From positions 244,922 through 308,921 of the forward strand of contig MNCI01029685.1 of assembly GCA_015680685.1 (NCBI GenBank): 64,000 nucleotides of DNA. Direction: 5' to 3'. The notes below the pieces were generated by a model. The model was not told the DNA's origin. It was given only the letters and a program-made list of their open reading frames with translations, and ran no database searches. Positions 22,316 to 33,999 of the stretch are shown piece after piece. Source of the stretch: Gnetum montanum (taxonomy: Eukaryota > Streptophyta > Gnetopsida > Gnetales > Gnetaceae). The position numbers and the translations under genes are program-made. How positions within the stretch are numbered: the first letter of the stretch is position 1; each line of letters starts with the position of its first letter.

Positions 22316-24855
22316 TTCCAATTAAGTTTGTGCATCCCTAGTTTCTAGTTTCTTTTGCTTCTTCAATCTTCCTCAATTATAGGTCAATTTCCATGATTTT
22401 CAAGATGTCAGGAAGCTAGTGTAAGATAGGTTATGGTTTGGAAGCTTTGGTTTAAATTCTAGAGAATCTAGGACGTCATTAGGAATGCCTTAGTGCCTTA
22501 GGTTCTAGTATCCAAGGCTTAATAGTTCTCTAGTTTCATGTGGATGTATTTACCTATCTCTTCCTTTATATGTTGGATTCATGTTCATGATCATGGGCTC
22601 CTTGGTGAGATGGATAGGTGCCAAATTATGCTCTTAAGTTCTATGATGTAGATATTTTGTGTGCTTGTATTATATTTCTAGTAATTATGGAATTCATGGT
22701 GTGATGAGTGGTAATTTTGGAATTTGAAATTGAAAGAAAAACTTTAGGGATAACAAAGATTTCATTCTTGGCTCTTGGGGCTTGCAAAGTAAAGTCTATG
22801 TAGGATGGTGTGTTGATAGAGGAATGGAAAATTTTATTGTTTGATGTTTAGTTATTTGACCTATTATGTTCTTCTCCTATTTCATCATTTTTGTCATAGC
22901 TCTGAATATAAGACACGTCACAACCTAGTCACAAGTTGGTTACGTTAGGATTCATACTAGGTCATGAGTGGCAATGGGATCACATTACATTGTTTTGGCA
23001 TCAATGTAAGTTGTAATCACTTCACGGCCAAGTTGCAATCAGGACTACAAGGTAGTTAAACCCATGTCAAGATCATGGTCTAAGAAAAAGAAAGGAACAT
23101 GAGCAAGACATGAGTCACGATCCAAGTTGTGGGTAATAGTTATTGGGTAATGTATATGTGTAAGTCCAAATTATGTTCTACACTCAATTAAAGCATGTTT
23201 GGGGATACCGTGATGATTACCAATGATCTGTATGTAATGTTAAATGTAGTAATTGTTGATTTTTCAAATGTAAGACAATTTGAAAGAATTTTTGTAGCCT
23301 AATATATTAAATGATGTGGATGACCCTATTGAGAAAAACTATTTTTTTCCCTTTTTGTAGTTGTGATGTCTTTGTGATTCTGACAAGTTTTGGACCAATC
23401 TTAAGATTTTTGGAAAGATTATTTTGCAATCTATAAGCTTGTAAAATTTCAAATCAATTAGAATTTATTTGATAATTCTAATCTATCCCAAAAAGAATTC
23501 CTGAATAAAACTATTTAGTATTTAGAATAGAATTGGTGATTTGTAGGATAGATATCTTTGCAATGTGAGAGAATTATGAAGTGAGTAAATACTTGATACA
23601 AATCTCTTTCAACAATCTACTTGTAAAATTTGAAATTGATTTAAGTTAATTTGATAGTTAAAATCTGGTGCACAATAGTGGTCCTGAATGTGATAGTTTA
23701 ACTTGGATTAATGAATTGATGATAGATGATGAAAGCTATTAGAGCGGGAAATTTCATAACATAATCTATCTTAATGTTGTAGCATCAAATTGCCTCAATG
23801 GCATCAATTTTCATCTCTTAAAAACATGGTTTGTCCACATATTTATAGCTAGATAATGGGGCCATGATACAATATAATAAGATAAGCCTATTTTATGAAA
23901 AATCAAGCTAGAAATTCAAGAGACATGAGAGACTAGGGTCATTCTCTAATTACATCTATCCATAAATTTTTTAATAAAAGTAAAAATAATAGAATTTCCT
24001 ATCTTACATTATCTGGCATAATAATTCAATTATAAATTACATGGCTTTAGGCACTTTTTTACAAAAATGCTATTATGGCTTCACTTGATCTCTGTCTTCT
24101 CTTGAGATTTGATCTTTGACTATGTGCTTTTACTATATTTTCATATGTAGATATAGCCTTGTATTACCTAGAATTTAGGCTTGTTAAATTTTTTTTTCAT
24201 GCTTCTAAACTGCAACCTAGGCATTTAGAATGAGTGAAGTAATAGTTTCCAAAGTGCTTACTAGAACCATAGTATTATATATGTGAGCAAATGGTTGAAA
24301 TTTTTTTTATTAAGATTAGTCATTAGTCAATTATGATGTATTATTCTCACAAGCTGATGTCATGTGCATGCATGATAGTGGAGCTAACATGAGGGTGAAG
24401 ATTGGTTGGTGATGAGCTACCTTGGAGGAGTTGGTTTAACCCTACTATGATACATCATCGAGGCTCTTGTCTCAATCCTCACACTAAGGGTGGGAAAGTA
24501 TAGGCATGACCTATGATTATACAAGATCTTTGGATATGTGGATATGCAAGAGTATACCCTCTAAAAGATTAGTAGCCTAGGGCTATAAATGGTGCAACAA
24601 ATTTTAGCACTAGTAGTGATAAATATGATGGAAAATCAATAGAAGACCTTCAGGTACTAATTGCCATATGAATACTTAGGTAAAAAATATCATGTTATAC
24701 ATGTATCAGCTATTACAAAGATTATGTGTTGTGTGCATCCTAATGGAGTTTGATCCATTAGGACATTAGTTGCTAGAAAATGTATTGTGTATGCATGATT
24801 ATTTTGCTATACATTATGGAGGTAATTCCTTGGTGCACTAGCTTTTGGAAAGACA
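22316..24855. repeat. Family 4 repeat, copy A (unknown type)
   Basis: About 2.5 kb repeated at 51375-53222 and, beyond element 4, 63249-63420. Shared blocks include gtttgtgcatc, ggtgccaaattatgctctt, gttaaacccatgt.agatc, gtcatgtgcatgcatgata and gaaatgtattgtgt.tgcat. No coding domain is visible in either copy. Length and AT-richness would suit an LTR or the non-coding part of a retroelement, but termini were not found. The gctat at 24709-24713 marks the site that in copy B received element 4. Confidence 0.7.
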
Positions 24856-25809
24856 TGATGAGCGGCAAGGTACCCCCTATGCCCAACCATATGAATCACA
24901 AGCATTGATGCACAATCCGGTTGAATTCTATGGATGGGACTAGTTATGGCATCTAGATCATTATGCCTTGATCGCAATTCATTGGCTTCCCACTTGGACT
25001 AGTGCTAGCTTTGTCACATATGGTTTGGTCCAAAGTGAGGCATATGATTCTTGATGTTTTTTTGGCCTTATGTCACTCCTAATGATAATAAATAAATCAT
25101 TTGTTTAAACTAATTAACAATGAAAAGTAAAGTCTAAACTAGCTTACAAGTGATGAGTGTCCATTCCTAGCTTGCCATACACATCTTGAACCCACCTATC
25201 CACTATTGGGATTACCAAGTGCCATGCTATTGGCCGAACCAAGCAATAACACTTCTAGGATTACCAAGTGAATATGTGTTTACGCTCGAAACTAGTCATG
25301 CTCATTCTACCAATTCATTAACATGCATGGAAACATAAATATTAACTAAGTACATGAAACATAATTTGCATGAAAAGTGAATTTAATCTAAGTCAAAGTG
25401 CTGTAATGAATAAGAATAAATCTTGATCTTATTGCTATTCATGAAATGTGTTTAGGTATATTGCCACTTGAATAAGATGCCATATAACTGACTTAGATCC
25501 ACACTAAGGGCATTCACTGACTGTTGTCCAATACTATGGAATAAAACTGTAAGAGTTTGGCTATTCTATTGATCAAAGAATGCTAACACATAGTGGGAGC
25601 ACGTGTATTTATAGGTGAAAATAGACATTGTGTCAACAGGGCATCTTCAACGCATCATTTATGTCAATAGGACCTAGTCAACGAGGCCTAGTTGACAGGG
25701 CCAAGATATCAAGGCTAAGATATCGAAGCCAAGATATTAGGGCTATGATATTGGAGCTAACCAAAAATTAACTTTTTGTCAAATATCCCAATCGACTGAT
25801 AATTCATCA
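24856..25809 (-). repeat. Element 5: diverged Athila-like LTR
   Basis: A 954-bp unit beginning TGATGAGCGGCAAGG and ending ATTCATCA on the plus strand, with the same internal landmarks as the other family copies (aatcacaagc, ggaaaatattct, a tatttatagg TATA complement near 25610, then several gatatc/gatatt boxes). The palindromes have decayed to aagatatc or tgatatt, as expected for loss of CpG. It is followed directly by TACCCCC, a purine tract on the minus strand, so it is the 3' LTR of an element whose body extends to the right, not a solo LTR. It inserted into family 4 copy A. Confidence 0.8.
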
Positions 25810-26660
25810 TACCCCCATAACTAAATAAAAACTCATCCTCAAGTTAACGACATAGAATCAAGCTTTCTTTATAAGAAATTGGGAATGATGGAATTATTGA
25901 CTAATGCTAACTACTAACTGACTTTGAGTGCTACATTACAAAATTTTATTCGAGTGTATGTTTACAAAATGACAAACTGACAAAAAGACTACATAGACTT
26001 TGAAGATTACAAAATTTGCAAAGGTCTTCAAGAATTTGTTGAAGATGATTCTTCTTATTGTCGCTAGCGGTGGCAAACTTCCAACCTAGATTGTTATGTT
26101 GATGCTTTTTTGGTTATGTGGAACATTCTTGAAGGATGGACTAAAATTTCTTTTCATCATCCCATGAATCTAGTAAACATGTGATGCTTGAGCTACTATC
26201 TTGTATGTGCTACGATTTATCCATGGGCATATCCTCCATTGTCCCTCTCTTGGCTTCATTTCCATGCCTGGCTAAAGACCTTCTTTCTTAGGCATTTCTT
26301 TAGCATCACCTATAGTTACCAAAGGATCAACATTAGTTTTGGTAAATTTTACTTAATAATTAATCCTTTTTAGATTCCTTAATTTTCGTTTAAGCACAAG
26401 GTGATGACAACATACTATGTTCAAGACTATGAGGTAACTAAAATCATCAAGCTGTTCACATTATTTTGATCAATTACTATACCTACGTTCATCTTCGTTG
26501 GAACTAGACATTGAAGAGGAAGAGGAAGATGAGGAACTAGGAGAGTCGCCATGGCTTCTATAGTGTTCCCCATGATCCCTTGATGTATCTTTTCCAGGTT
26601 TTGAGGAGGTCCTGGGCCTTGAGGCCTCCCCTGGTTTAGGAATATCTAATTTCCTATTCT
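25810..26660 (-). pseudogene. Element 5 internal remnant with Ser-rich coding piece
   Basis: It starts with the minus-strand purine tract (25810-25817) in the same context as in element 4 (cataccccca.aactaaat). Near 26500-26640 the minus strand reads KDTSRDHGEHYRSHGDSP followed by eight Ser codons, then MSSSNEDER. Element 4 has a comparable Ser run in its gag near 61570-61610, so this may be gag brought close to the 3' LTR by deletion of pol. That is an inference, and the similarity is low-complexity. No right-hand LTR is present. Confidence 0.4.
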
Positions 26661-27390
26661 AGTTTTTTAAAACTAACTACAAAATGAAAACTTGAAAAGG
26701 CATTCCCAAAACTGTTAAGCCTTTCCTTTTTATTGATTTGGAGTTTCTTCTCTCTACTTTTATGCTCTAAATTTTTATTTTTANACATCGCAAGTTTAGC
26801 CTCTTCCATTAATGTTACATCTTAAAAAAAAAAACATGCTTTAGTCACGGATACTAAAAATTTATGGTTTTTCGTATCAGCACCATTTGAATCAAATTTG
26901 TTCGGCTAAAAAAAGCTGTCTTACATAAAAGAAATAAAAAAATGTCGCATACATTTGCATGAATATCGATAAGGAGGAACCTGACATTAAATTATGCATC
27001 GCACAGCGAAGTAGACCACGGATCGCTAACCTGAAACAGAGTAACCCTGAATTGGATCTGGCATGGTGATCCTCCTATCTATAATTTGGGCACAGACAAA
27101 TAAATTACCATGATAAGGAATACAGATTGCCCATGCTTTTCAATAATATTTGAGTCAACTAGGCTGCACAGGACTATTTGGTAGAGTTCACATGCATCTT
27201 TCTAGCGAATAAATCTTGAAATTTTGAAATTTGGAACAATATACAGACTTTTTTTTAATGTAAGAAAATTTGGAGCTGATGGCAGAACCTTATTCACATA
27301 TCACATATCACATCACCATAACGCTATTCTAGTGCTACTATAGCTAGAATCTTCCAACTAAACAATAAGTGTCCTTAACTACTGGCTTGA
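26661..27390. other. Unassigned, probably low-copy sequence
   Basis: It shows no match to other parts of the window. It contains a single undetermined base (26784). From about 26860 it has more CpG-containing words (gtcacgg, ttcgtatc, atcgcacagcgaag, cggatcgc) than the surrounding repeats, which suggests unmethylated or recently unique DNA. No open frame or splice-site series was convincing. Confidence 0.35.
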
Positions 27391-27790
27391 CTTTATTCAA
27401 ACTGCCTGTGCGTCGGTTACATTCTCAGACAGAGAATCTGCGTCGGTTACGTTACCTGCGTTGGAGAATCTGCCAGAATACGTGTCGGTTGAACGACTTC
27501 CAAGGTTTCTGATCTGGATCTGGCCCCGGATCTGGTTCTCGTGTCGGTTTTGGGACATCTGCCGCTGTTGCTGGCTGCGTGCAGAATTGTGCCCGCGCCC
27601 CTGCAAACCAGCAACACGCGTTTTCTGGCACGCAGGGCAACGTGCACCCGCCTGCAACATCAGCGGCCCTCAGTCCGGCAGCTTCAACTTCGGCCAAAAT
27701 AGCACCATAGAAATTGCGGATAATCACTTGGATCTGCAAACGAATCGGATCGGATCAGGGCTCCCTAGCAGATCTCGGGCAGATCGAATC
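27391..27790 (+). promoter_or_regulatory. LINE 5' untranslated region, likely internal promoter
   Basis: This is much richer in G, C and CpG than its surroundings, with TGCGTCGGTTAC at 27409-27420 and again at 27440-27451. Plant L1 elements carry their promoter in this leader. Open frames of 66-148 codons on both strands here reflect high GC and do not look like genes. The last in-frame stop before ORF1 is at 27766-27768. Confidence 0.5.
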
Positions 27791-27792
27791 GG

Positions 27793-28841
27793 TTGGCGCC
27801 AGATGGTGGCTCCACTTCTTCCGAGCCATTTTACAAGCTTCCTGATGATTTGTTTGAATCTATCACCTACGACATTTCTAGCAGGTATGTCTTTGTGCAA
27901 ATTTTAGGCTACCTGCCTCGCTCTTCTAGCTTTTTGCATCATGTCAACTCTGTTTGGAAAGATCGTGGTTTGATAGCTTCACATATTCGATATTTATCTA
28001 ATTCTTTTCTACTTGTTGAGTTTATTAACTTAGAGATGGTCTCTGAAGCTCTTAGCATTAGTGTCTTTCACCATCGTCATGCTTTATTGATTATTCGCAA
28101 GTGGACTCCTTCTCTCAACCCAACTTCTCCTGAATTTCGGAAAGTCCCTTGTTTTGTAGAGTTACCGAATCTCCTATTGATTTTCGAACGAGTTGAAAGG
28201 GATATTGTGTCTCGCCTTGGATTAATCAAACACACTGAATCCTTAGGTACACCTAGTGGCCTTCGCAGGACTCGATATATGATTGAAGTGGACTTAGACT
28301 CTCTTAAACGAGAACTTATTTTGCTTGCAGGTGGTATTAACTATATGCAAAAGATGGTCTATTACAACCTTCCCAACTCTTGTCACTACTGCCACCAAGA
28401 AGGTCATATGTTTGTCTCATGCCCCTTTATGTTACGAATGAAGGCAACGCAAGCACGATCACAACAATCCTCCCCTACTAATCCTAAGGTTTCCTCTACT
28501 AGCAACAAGGCTCCTCCCACATCTAGGTCTCAAAGTAAGGTTACCAAAAGCCACCTCCTCATGCTTCTTCATTAGCTAAGGGAAAACACCCATACGTTTT
28601 TCCGGCTTCTAACAACCTTCCTATTGATGATGACGGATTTCAAACAGTTCCCCCTAGTAGGAAACGTCGGGGTATGCCTTTTACCAACGACGTTACACTT
28701 CAGTCCAACCAATCCACTCAAACTCTCTTACTCACCCACAATCCCTTTACTGCCATTGATCACAACCAGGAAATGATTTCTTTAGACATTGTTAACTCTG
28801 TAACTAGGGCGGGGGCCTCCGCCCCCTTCTCTGGATGTTAG
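27793..28841 (+). pseudogene. LINE ORF1, nucleic-acid-binding protein with CCHC knuckle
   Basis: The frame is open from 27769 to 28575, then resumes after a frameshift near 28545-28570 and runs to a TAG at 28839-28841. Domains in order: a DUF4283-like N-terminal region (residues about 20-170, with VNSVWKDRGLIASHIRYLSN and YMIEVDLDSLKREL), a zinc knuckle CHYCHQEGHMFVSC (C-x2-C-x4-H-x4-C, about residues 198-211), and a Ser/Thr/Pro-rich basic tail. No ATG lies at the expected beginning; the first codon of the open frame is TTG, so the original start was lost or lies in another frame (an ATG at 27803). ORF1 proteins coat LINE RNA. In the shifted frame its stop overlaps the ORF2 start by 7 nt. Confidence 0.8.
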
Positions 28842-31800
28842 TCTATTCTTGGAATGTTCGGGGGCTCTCCAATCACCTTCGAACACGGGTGGTCGGTGCT
28901 TTTATTCACTCTCGACCTTTGCTTCCTGACTTCCTTCTCCTGCAAGAGGTTAAAATTTCTACTCTGGACACAATTATTGCAGGCAATAGCATCCTACCTG
29001 ACTCTATTGTCTTTTCCACAAATCATATTACTGGTCAAGGTGGTGTAGCCCTTATTATCACTAAATCCTGATCTAACAAAATTATCTCTCATGGTAGTCA
29101 CACCTCTTTTGTTTGGGCTATTCTTCAAGGCGCTTCTGGTCCTTTCGGCATTTGTAATATTTATGCTCCCACTACTCCTTCCTCTAGGGCCAGTGTTTGG
29201 TAGTCCCTCCTTCACAGTCTGCCTAACATTCCCTGGCTCTTTGGAGGTGATTTCAATATGATCGAACATCCTCATGATAAAGTTGGTGGAGCCTCTTCTC
29301 AACTTACCAGCCTCGAGCTTTCTAGTTGGAGTGATGTTAAGGAGCACTTTTGTCTCTATGATGCTGCCAGCTCTAACGTGAATCGTGAAGGTTGGTTTAC
29401 TTGGTCCAACCTTAGGATTGGTGCTGATCGCATTTGTGAGCGACTTGATCGATTTTATTTCTCTAGTTATTCCTCATGGTTTTGTGATGGTCATGTTAAG
29501 GTCCACCTTGATGCTACCCTCTCAGACCACTTTCCAATTTCTCTCACTTTGACCTTTGGTTCTAAATCTTTAGCTCAACACCGCCAACTTTTTCGCATGA
29601 ATGCCTCTTTATTTCTTACTCCTTCTGGTAAAGGTCTTTTGACATCTCTTTGGAATGCAGAGAGAAGGCCATCTGGCAATTTAGGTTGGATTGACTGGTG
29701 GTTGCGTGCCACTTCTCGTATTCGCAACTTTGCTCGCTGGTTGGGCAAGCAATATGCTAAGAAACAAGGTCTATTGAGGTGAATGTTAGTTCTGAATTGC
29801 AACAACTTAACTCTGCACTTCAACATGACCCTTTTAATGTTGCTCTTCAACAACGGCTAACTTATGTTCGCTCAGTTAAACAAAAATGGGATATGTACTC
29901 TGCTAGAAGTGCTCTCATCAAGAGTCGTCTCAACTGGTTAAAAATTGAGGGAGAACCCTGTAAAGAGTTCTTCAAATTTTTAAAGGGTAGAGGTACTTTC
30001 CCTACTATAGAACGTTTGGAAGTGAATGGCCAACTTACCTCCGATCCTCATGTTATAAATGGTTTTCTTGAACAACATTTTCAATGCCTCTTTGTCTCCA
30101 ATGGGTTTGATCAGGATGAGTTTGCTACTAACTCAGATCACCTACCTAGTATTGTCCATAGCAGTCACAATCATCTTCTCGCTCAAGATATCTCTCTTTC
30201 TGAAATCAAGGCTGCTGTGTTTAGCCTGGCCAATGATAAAGCCCCTGGTTTTGATGGCATCCCCATTGAGTTTTTTAAGAATCATTGGGATATTGTGGGT
30301 TCAGACCTCTCTTATGTTTTTGCAGAAGCCATAAATCAACAGTCTCTCGGTCCTGAGTTAAATAGAGGTGTCATCCGTCTTATTCCTAAAACAGGTGATC
30401 CTTCATTGATTGGTAACTGGCGTCCTATCACTCTCCTTAACTCTGTTTACAAGATTTTGGCTAAATGTCTTGCTAATAGACTGAAGCTAATTATCCCTCA
30501 GATCATTACCCCAATGCAAACAGGCTTTGTTAAGGGTAGGTATATTCTTGATAATGTTGTTGCGGCTTGGGAAGGTATGCAATGGGCCGAGGACTCCAAT
30601 CAAAACATTGCTTTTCTTAAGCTTGATTATGCTAAAGCGTATGACAAAATTGAGTGGAAATTTGTTATTGCTTGCCTTCATAAATATGGTTTTCACATTA
30701 ATTTTATTAAAATGGTGGAGACTCTTTTTGCCGACGCCAATGCCCTTGTGGCTACTAACGCTGGCTTAACTAATTGCTTCAAGCTTGAGCGCTCTGTTAG
30801 GCAAGGTTGTCCTCTTGCTCCTTACCTCTTCATTCTTGCTACGGACTTTTTGTGTCATGCTATTCATAAGGATAAGGAACAAAAATTGCTTCAAGGTATT
30901 TTCATTGATCATAATGTTCCTTCCTTATTGAATATGCATTTTGCTGATGACTCATTCTTTATGATAAAAAATGATGCTCTTATTGCTGATCGTCTTTTTT
31001 ATCGCATAGATCAATATTGTAGACTGTCTGGCTCTCAGATTAATTGGTTCAAATCTTCTATCTTTTGCAACAAAGAGGTTCAAGCCTGGGCGGTGTCTAA
31101 GTCTTGGCAATTTTTAGGAAAGGATCAAGTTTTTAAGCTTCTTGGCATTCCCGTTTCTTTTGGCGGATCATCCAAAACTTTATGGGATGTCACTGTGAAG
31201 AAACTTGAACAAAAGCTTATTAAGTGGAAGGAAAAGAAGCTATCTATGGCTGGTAAATTTATTGTCTGCAAGCATATTCTCCAAGCTACCCATGTGTATT
31301 ACTCTTCTTGTTGGGCTCCTAGCATCTCTGCTTATCGTCGCATTGATCAACTAGTCAAACACTTTCTTTGGAACAATAGCCATACTAAGAAAGGATTTTG
31401 TCGGGTTGCTTGGAACGTCTGTACTTCTCATAAAGAGGACGGCGGTTTGGGCCTCATTAATTGCTACAAACAGGGCATTGTGTTATGTGCCAAATGGATG
31501 GCCAAATGCTTATCTGGCTCTGAACCTTGGAAGCTTCTTTTCCTTAAACGCATACAGCTTGGGAAGCCCAAAGGTAGTAATTATTGGAATAATACTCATT
31601 TCCTTAACTGGATTCTTTTTCCCACTGGTATTACCATTTCTGGTTCTGTTGTCATCAAACACATTTGGAAGGCATGGTGTTATATCAGTCAGTTTTGGAA
31701 CTTTAACACTATCACTATTTCTTCCTCTACACTTGATAAGCTTTCTCCTTGGTGGATTCCCATTCACAATGAACCTTGGGCCATTAAGCGTCCTCGTCTT

Positions 31801-32565
31801 TGTAGCACTTGGGATAAGCTTGGCATCTCCTCCCTCTCCTCTCTTCGCATTCATAATCGTTGGATTACTTGGACTGAATGTCACCTTATTTACGGTATTA
31901 ATGCTGCTCAAAAGTCTACCTTTTGTACGATTTTGGATAGCTTGAACAAAAGTGTTGTTATTCAAGACTCCCTTGGTGGTTTTTTAGATCTTTCTTGGAT
32001 TTCTGGTCATCAAGTTTTTCCCTATCATTCTAAGATTGTTTACTCTCTTATTAATTCCACTACTAATATTTGGCCTAGATTCAACCATCTTTGGCAAGTT
32101 AATCTTAATGTGCAGGTTTGGAAGCAACGTATTCAGACTATTTGGACTACTCCTACTTCTTCAAAGATTCAACATTTTCTGTGGTATCTGATTCACCAAG
32201 GTCTTCCTGTGGGTGTTCGACGCTCTCATCTGGGGGTTCCTGACTCGCGATGTCCTATTTGTCACAGGGAAGATGCATTTACTCACTGTTTTTTTTCTTG
32301 TCCCCTTGCTCATAGCTCTTGGATTTGGTGTGGCAGGGTTTTACAGGGTTTTCGACCAAGCTTGGATGAGGTTCTTTTTGGTGACACTCCGCATCTTCAA
32401 GGCTCTTTGATTTATATCTGGTGTTGCCTTCGTCCCCTTATTCTCCATGCTATCTGGAAATTTCGTTGTAATGTGGTTTTTCAACGTGATTCTCCTACTA
32501 ATATTCTCTCCTTGTCTATTCAAGGAGACATTGTTCAACAGCTAATGCTGCAGTTGAGCTCTTGA
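28835..32565 (+). pseudogene. LINE ORF2: endonuclease-reverse transcriptase polyprotein
   Basis: The ATG at 28835 opens MLVYSWNVRGLSNHL, the AP-endonuclease start. Later endonuclease motifs are LLQEVK, CNIYAPT, GGDFNMIEH and SDHFPISL (to about 29555). The frame carries TGA at 29069-29071 and TAG at 29201-29203, then shifts by one near 29740-29780. From 29779 a single 928-codon frame runs to 32565 with the full reverse transcriptase: KAPGFDGIP, VIRLIPKTGD, WRPITLLNSVYKI, FLKLDYAKAYDKIEW, RQGCPLAPYLF and the catalytic FADD (MHFADDSFFM, about 30938). A C-terminal Cys/His ribbon (CPICHREDAFTHCFFSCPLA, about 32250) follows. There is no RNase H. The enzyme nicks target DNA and primes cDNA synthesis from the nick. 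The intact RT suggests a younger insertion than the LTR elements. Confidence 0.9.
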
Positions 32566-32700
32566 ACTTTTTCTCTCTCGTTTTTCCTAATTTCTTGTAG
32601 TTTCTCCTCTTTTGAGGTGAGCATGTACTAATTTCTTGTACTATTTTCTTTTTTCTCTATTAATTAAATTTATTTTTTGGGGTCCGACCCCCCCCCAATT
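32566..32700 (+). other. LINE 3' untranslated region
   Basis: A T-rich segment with tttcttgta repeated, ending in ggtccgaccccccccc. No AATAAA is obvious. The element end is taken near 32700. Confidence 0.5.
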
Positions 32701-32724
32701 TACAATGTTTTTTAAAATTCAGAG

Positions 32725-32797
32725 CAAAACAATAAACGAAAAAACAAAAAACACGTGGAACAAAAAACAATAAACGAAAAAACAAAAAACACGTGGA
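32725..32797. repeat. A-rich tandem duplication with CACGTG cores
   Basis: Two near-identical units with a 38-bp period, each containing caataaacgaaaaaac and ending aacacgtgga. Each holds CACGTG, the G-box core. It lies just after the LINE, so it could be a duplicated A-tail or LINE flank. Confidence 0.7.
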
Positions 32798-33760
32798 CCT
32801 GGAAATTGCTTTCTGCCACAGAGAATCAAACATTGTATTACCGGCGCGAAATATCCGGGATAACATTTGTGGATAGCAATCCGACAAACTTATTCATATT
32901 TCATAATATTATCGAGTATCCTCATGCTTTGGTTCAGAGTCCTGGATTGCTCTTATATTGAATGTCACAGGAAGATGGGTTGCCGACCAAGCAACTTCTG
33001 GTTGTGGCCACTTTGAGGAAGGAAAGGAGTTGCAGGCACCTGAAATGGAGTTCGGTGGAAGAAAGAACTGAACCATCAAATTCAGAGCTTTGAATAATGG
33101 GCAATGGGTTGCAAAGACAACGCCTCTGCGTAGAACTAGAGCTTACAGAAGCCTGCCAGAACCCAAGAAGATCTGCAGTAAACTTGGCATCAAACGTTTC
33201 CTGAACTTTTGCAGGTTTAAGGTGGAAAAAACATTGCACTCTTTCGGTGTCTGAAATTCTGAAGTGTCAACGTAGTGCTTTCCTTTGCATCTCCTACATA
33301 TGTAAACTATGGAGTAGTCCATTCATGTCTGTATTCCAGACCATGGTTTTCTCTGCGTGAAGTTCTCCTGTCCGTATTAACAGATGAATGGCTTTTTAAT
33401 TTTTTGACTGCTTCATGGAAGTTTTAGCTCCGCTGATCATTTCTAAATAGCAGAATGCATGTATCATGACCATTGTGAGCAATCATGTTTGATGAGCTTC
33501 ATCTGTTATTCTGTTACCATCTCTGGTTCTAGAGTTCTTTCTATGTTATAATGATTAACGTCCAGCTTAATTATTTATTTAATATTTGTTCAATTGTAAT
33601 AGAGAATTTTGTGTTCATGACTCATTCAAGAGTTACAAAACGAATTTCTACGGTAAAACCGTCAGCCACCGGCGCGGTGTTCACCTGCAGGCCTATATGA
33701 AAGCAATGATAACCGAACTTATGATTGTTGCTTTTAGCGTAAAATGCTGGTACGTATCGT
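32798..33760. other. Unassigned, probably low-copy sequence right of the LINE
   Basis: It has a balanced base composition and more CpG (ggcgcgaaatatccggg, ccgaccaagc, gccaccggcgcggtg) than the repeats. No match was found elsewhere in the window. A 101-codon minus frame (32934-33239) and a plus-strand stretch (about 32960-33070, GRWVADQATSGCGHFEEGK in one frame) look superficially exon-like, but I recognise neither. This may be part of a host transcription unit into which the LINE inserted. Confidence 0.35.
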
Positions 33761-33999
33761 GACAATGTTCATGACGAAGAAGCGTGAAAATGTTCATAAT
33801 GAAGTGCACCTTAATAGTTAGCACCCTCTAATCATTTTAAACTCTGGAAGATTACTCTAAAACATTAAACAATACTTTAATTATTTCAAAATTATTGTAG
33901 ACTATTATGCAATGTGTATATTAAGGAAATGTTTAGAGTGAAGGTATAAGAATGACATTTTACATGATTTGTCATCTTATATGGTTTAGGTATGTGCTA

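Larger units (their letters stand above)
27391..32700 (+). mobile_element. L1-type LINE retrotransposon, nearly full length
   Basis: A plus-strand non-LTR retrotransposon. It has a GC-richer 5' leader (about 27391-27790, with TGCGTCGGTTAC twice), an ORF1 with a CCHC knuckle, an overlapping ORF2 with endonuclease, reverse transcriptase and C-terminal Zn-ribbon-like region, and a short 3' UTR ending near a poly-C run (32689-32697). The layout is typical of plant L1 elements without RNase H. Damage is limited: one frameshift in ORF1, two stops and one frameshift in ORF2. The 5' edge and target duplication were not identified; an A-rich tandem at 32725-32797 may be the tail or flanking DNA. Confidence 0.88.

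Noticed and set aside
27397-27907. Frames of 66-148 codons on both strands before LINE ORF1
   Set aside because: Produced by the GC-rich LINE leader; no domain, and overlapping in all frames.
31406-31965. Frames of 179 and 151 codons within LINE ORF2
   Set aside because: Shadow frames of the 928-codon reverse-transcriptase frame.
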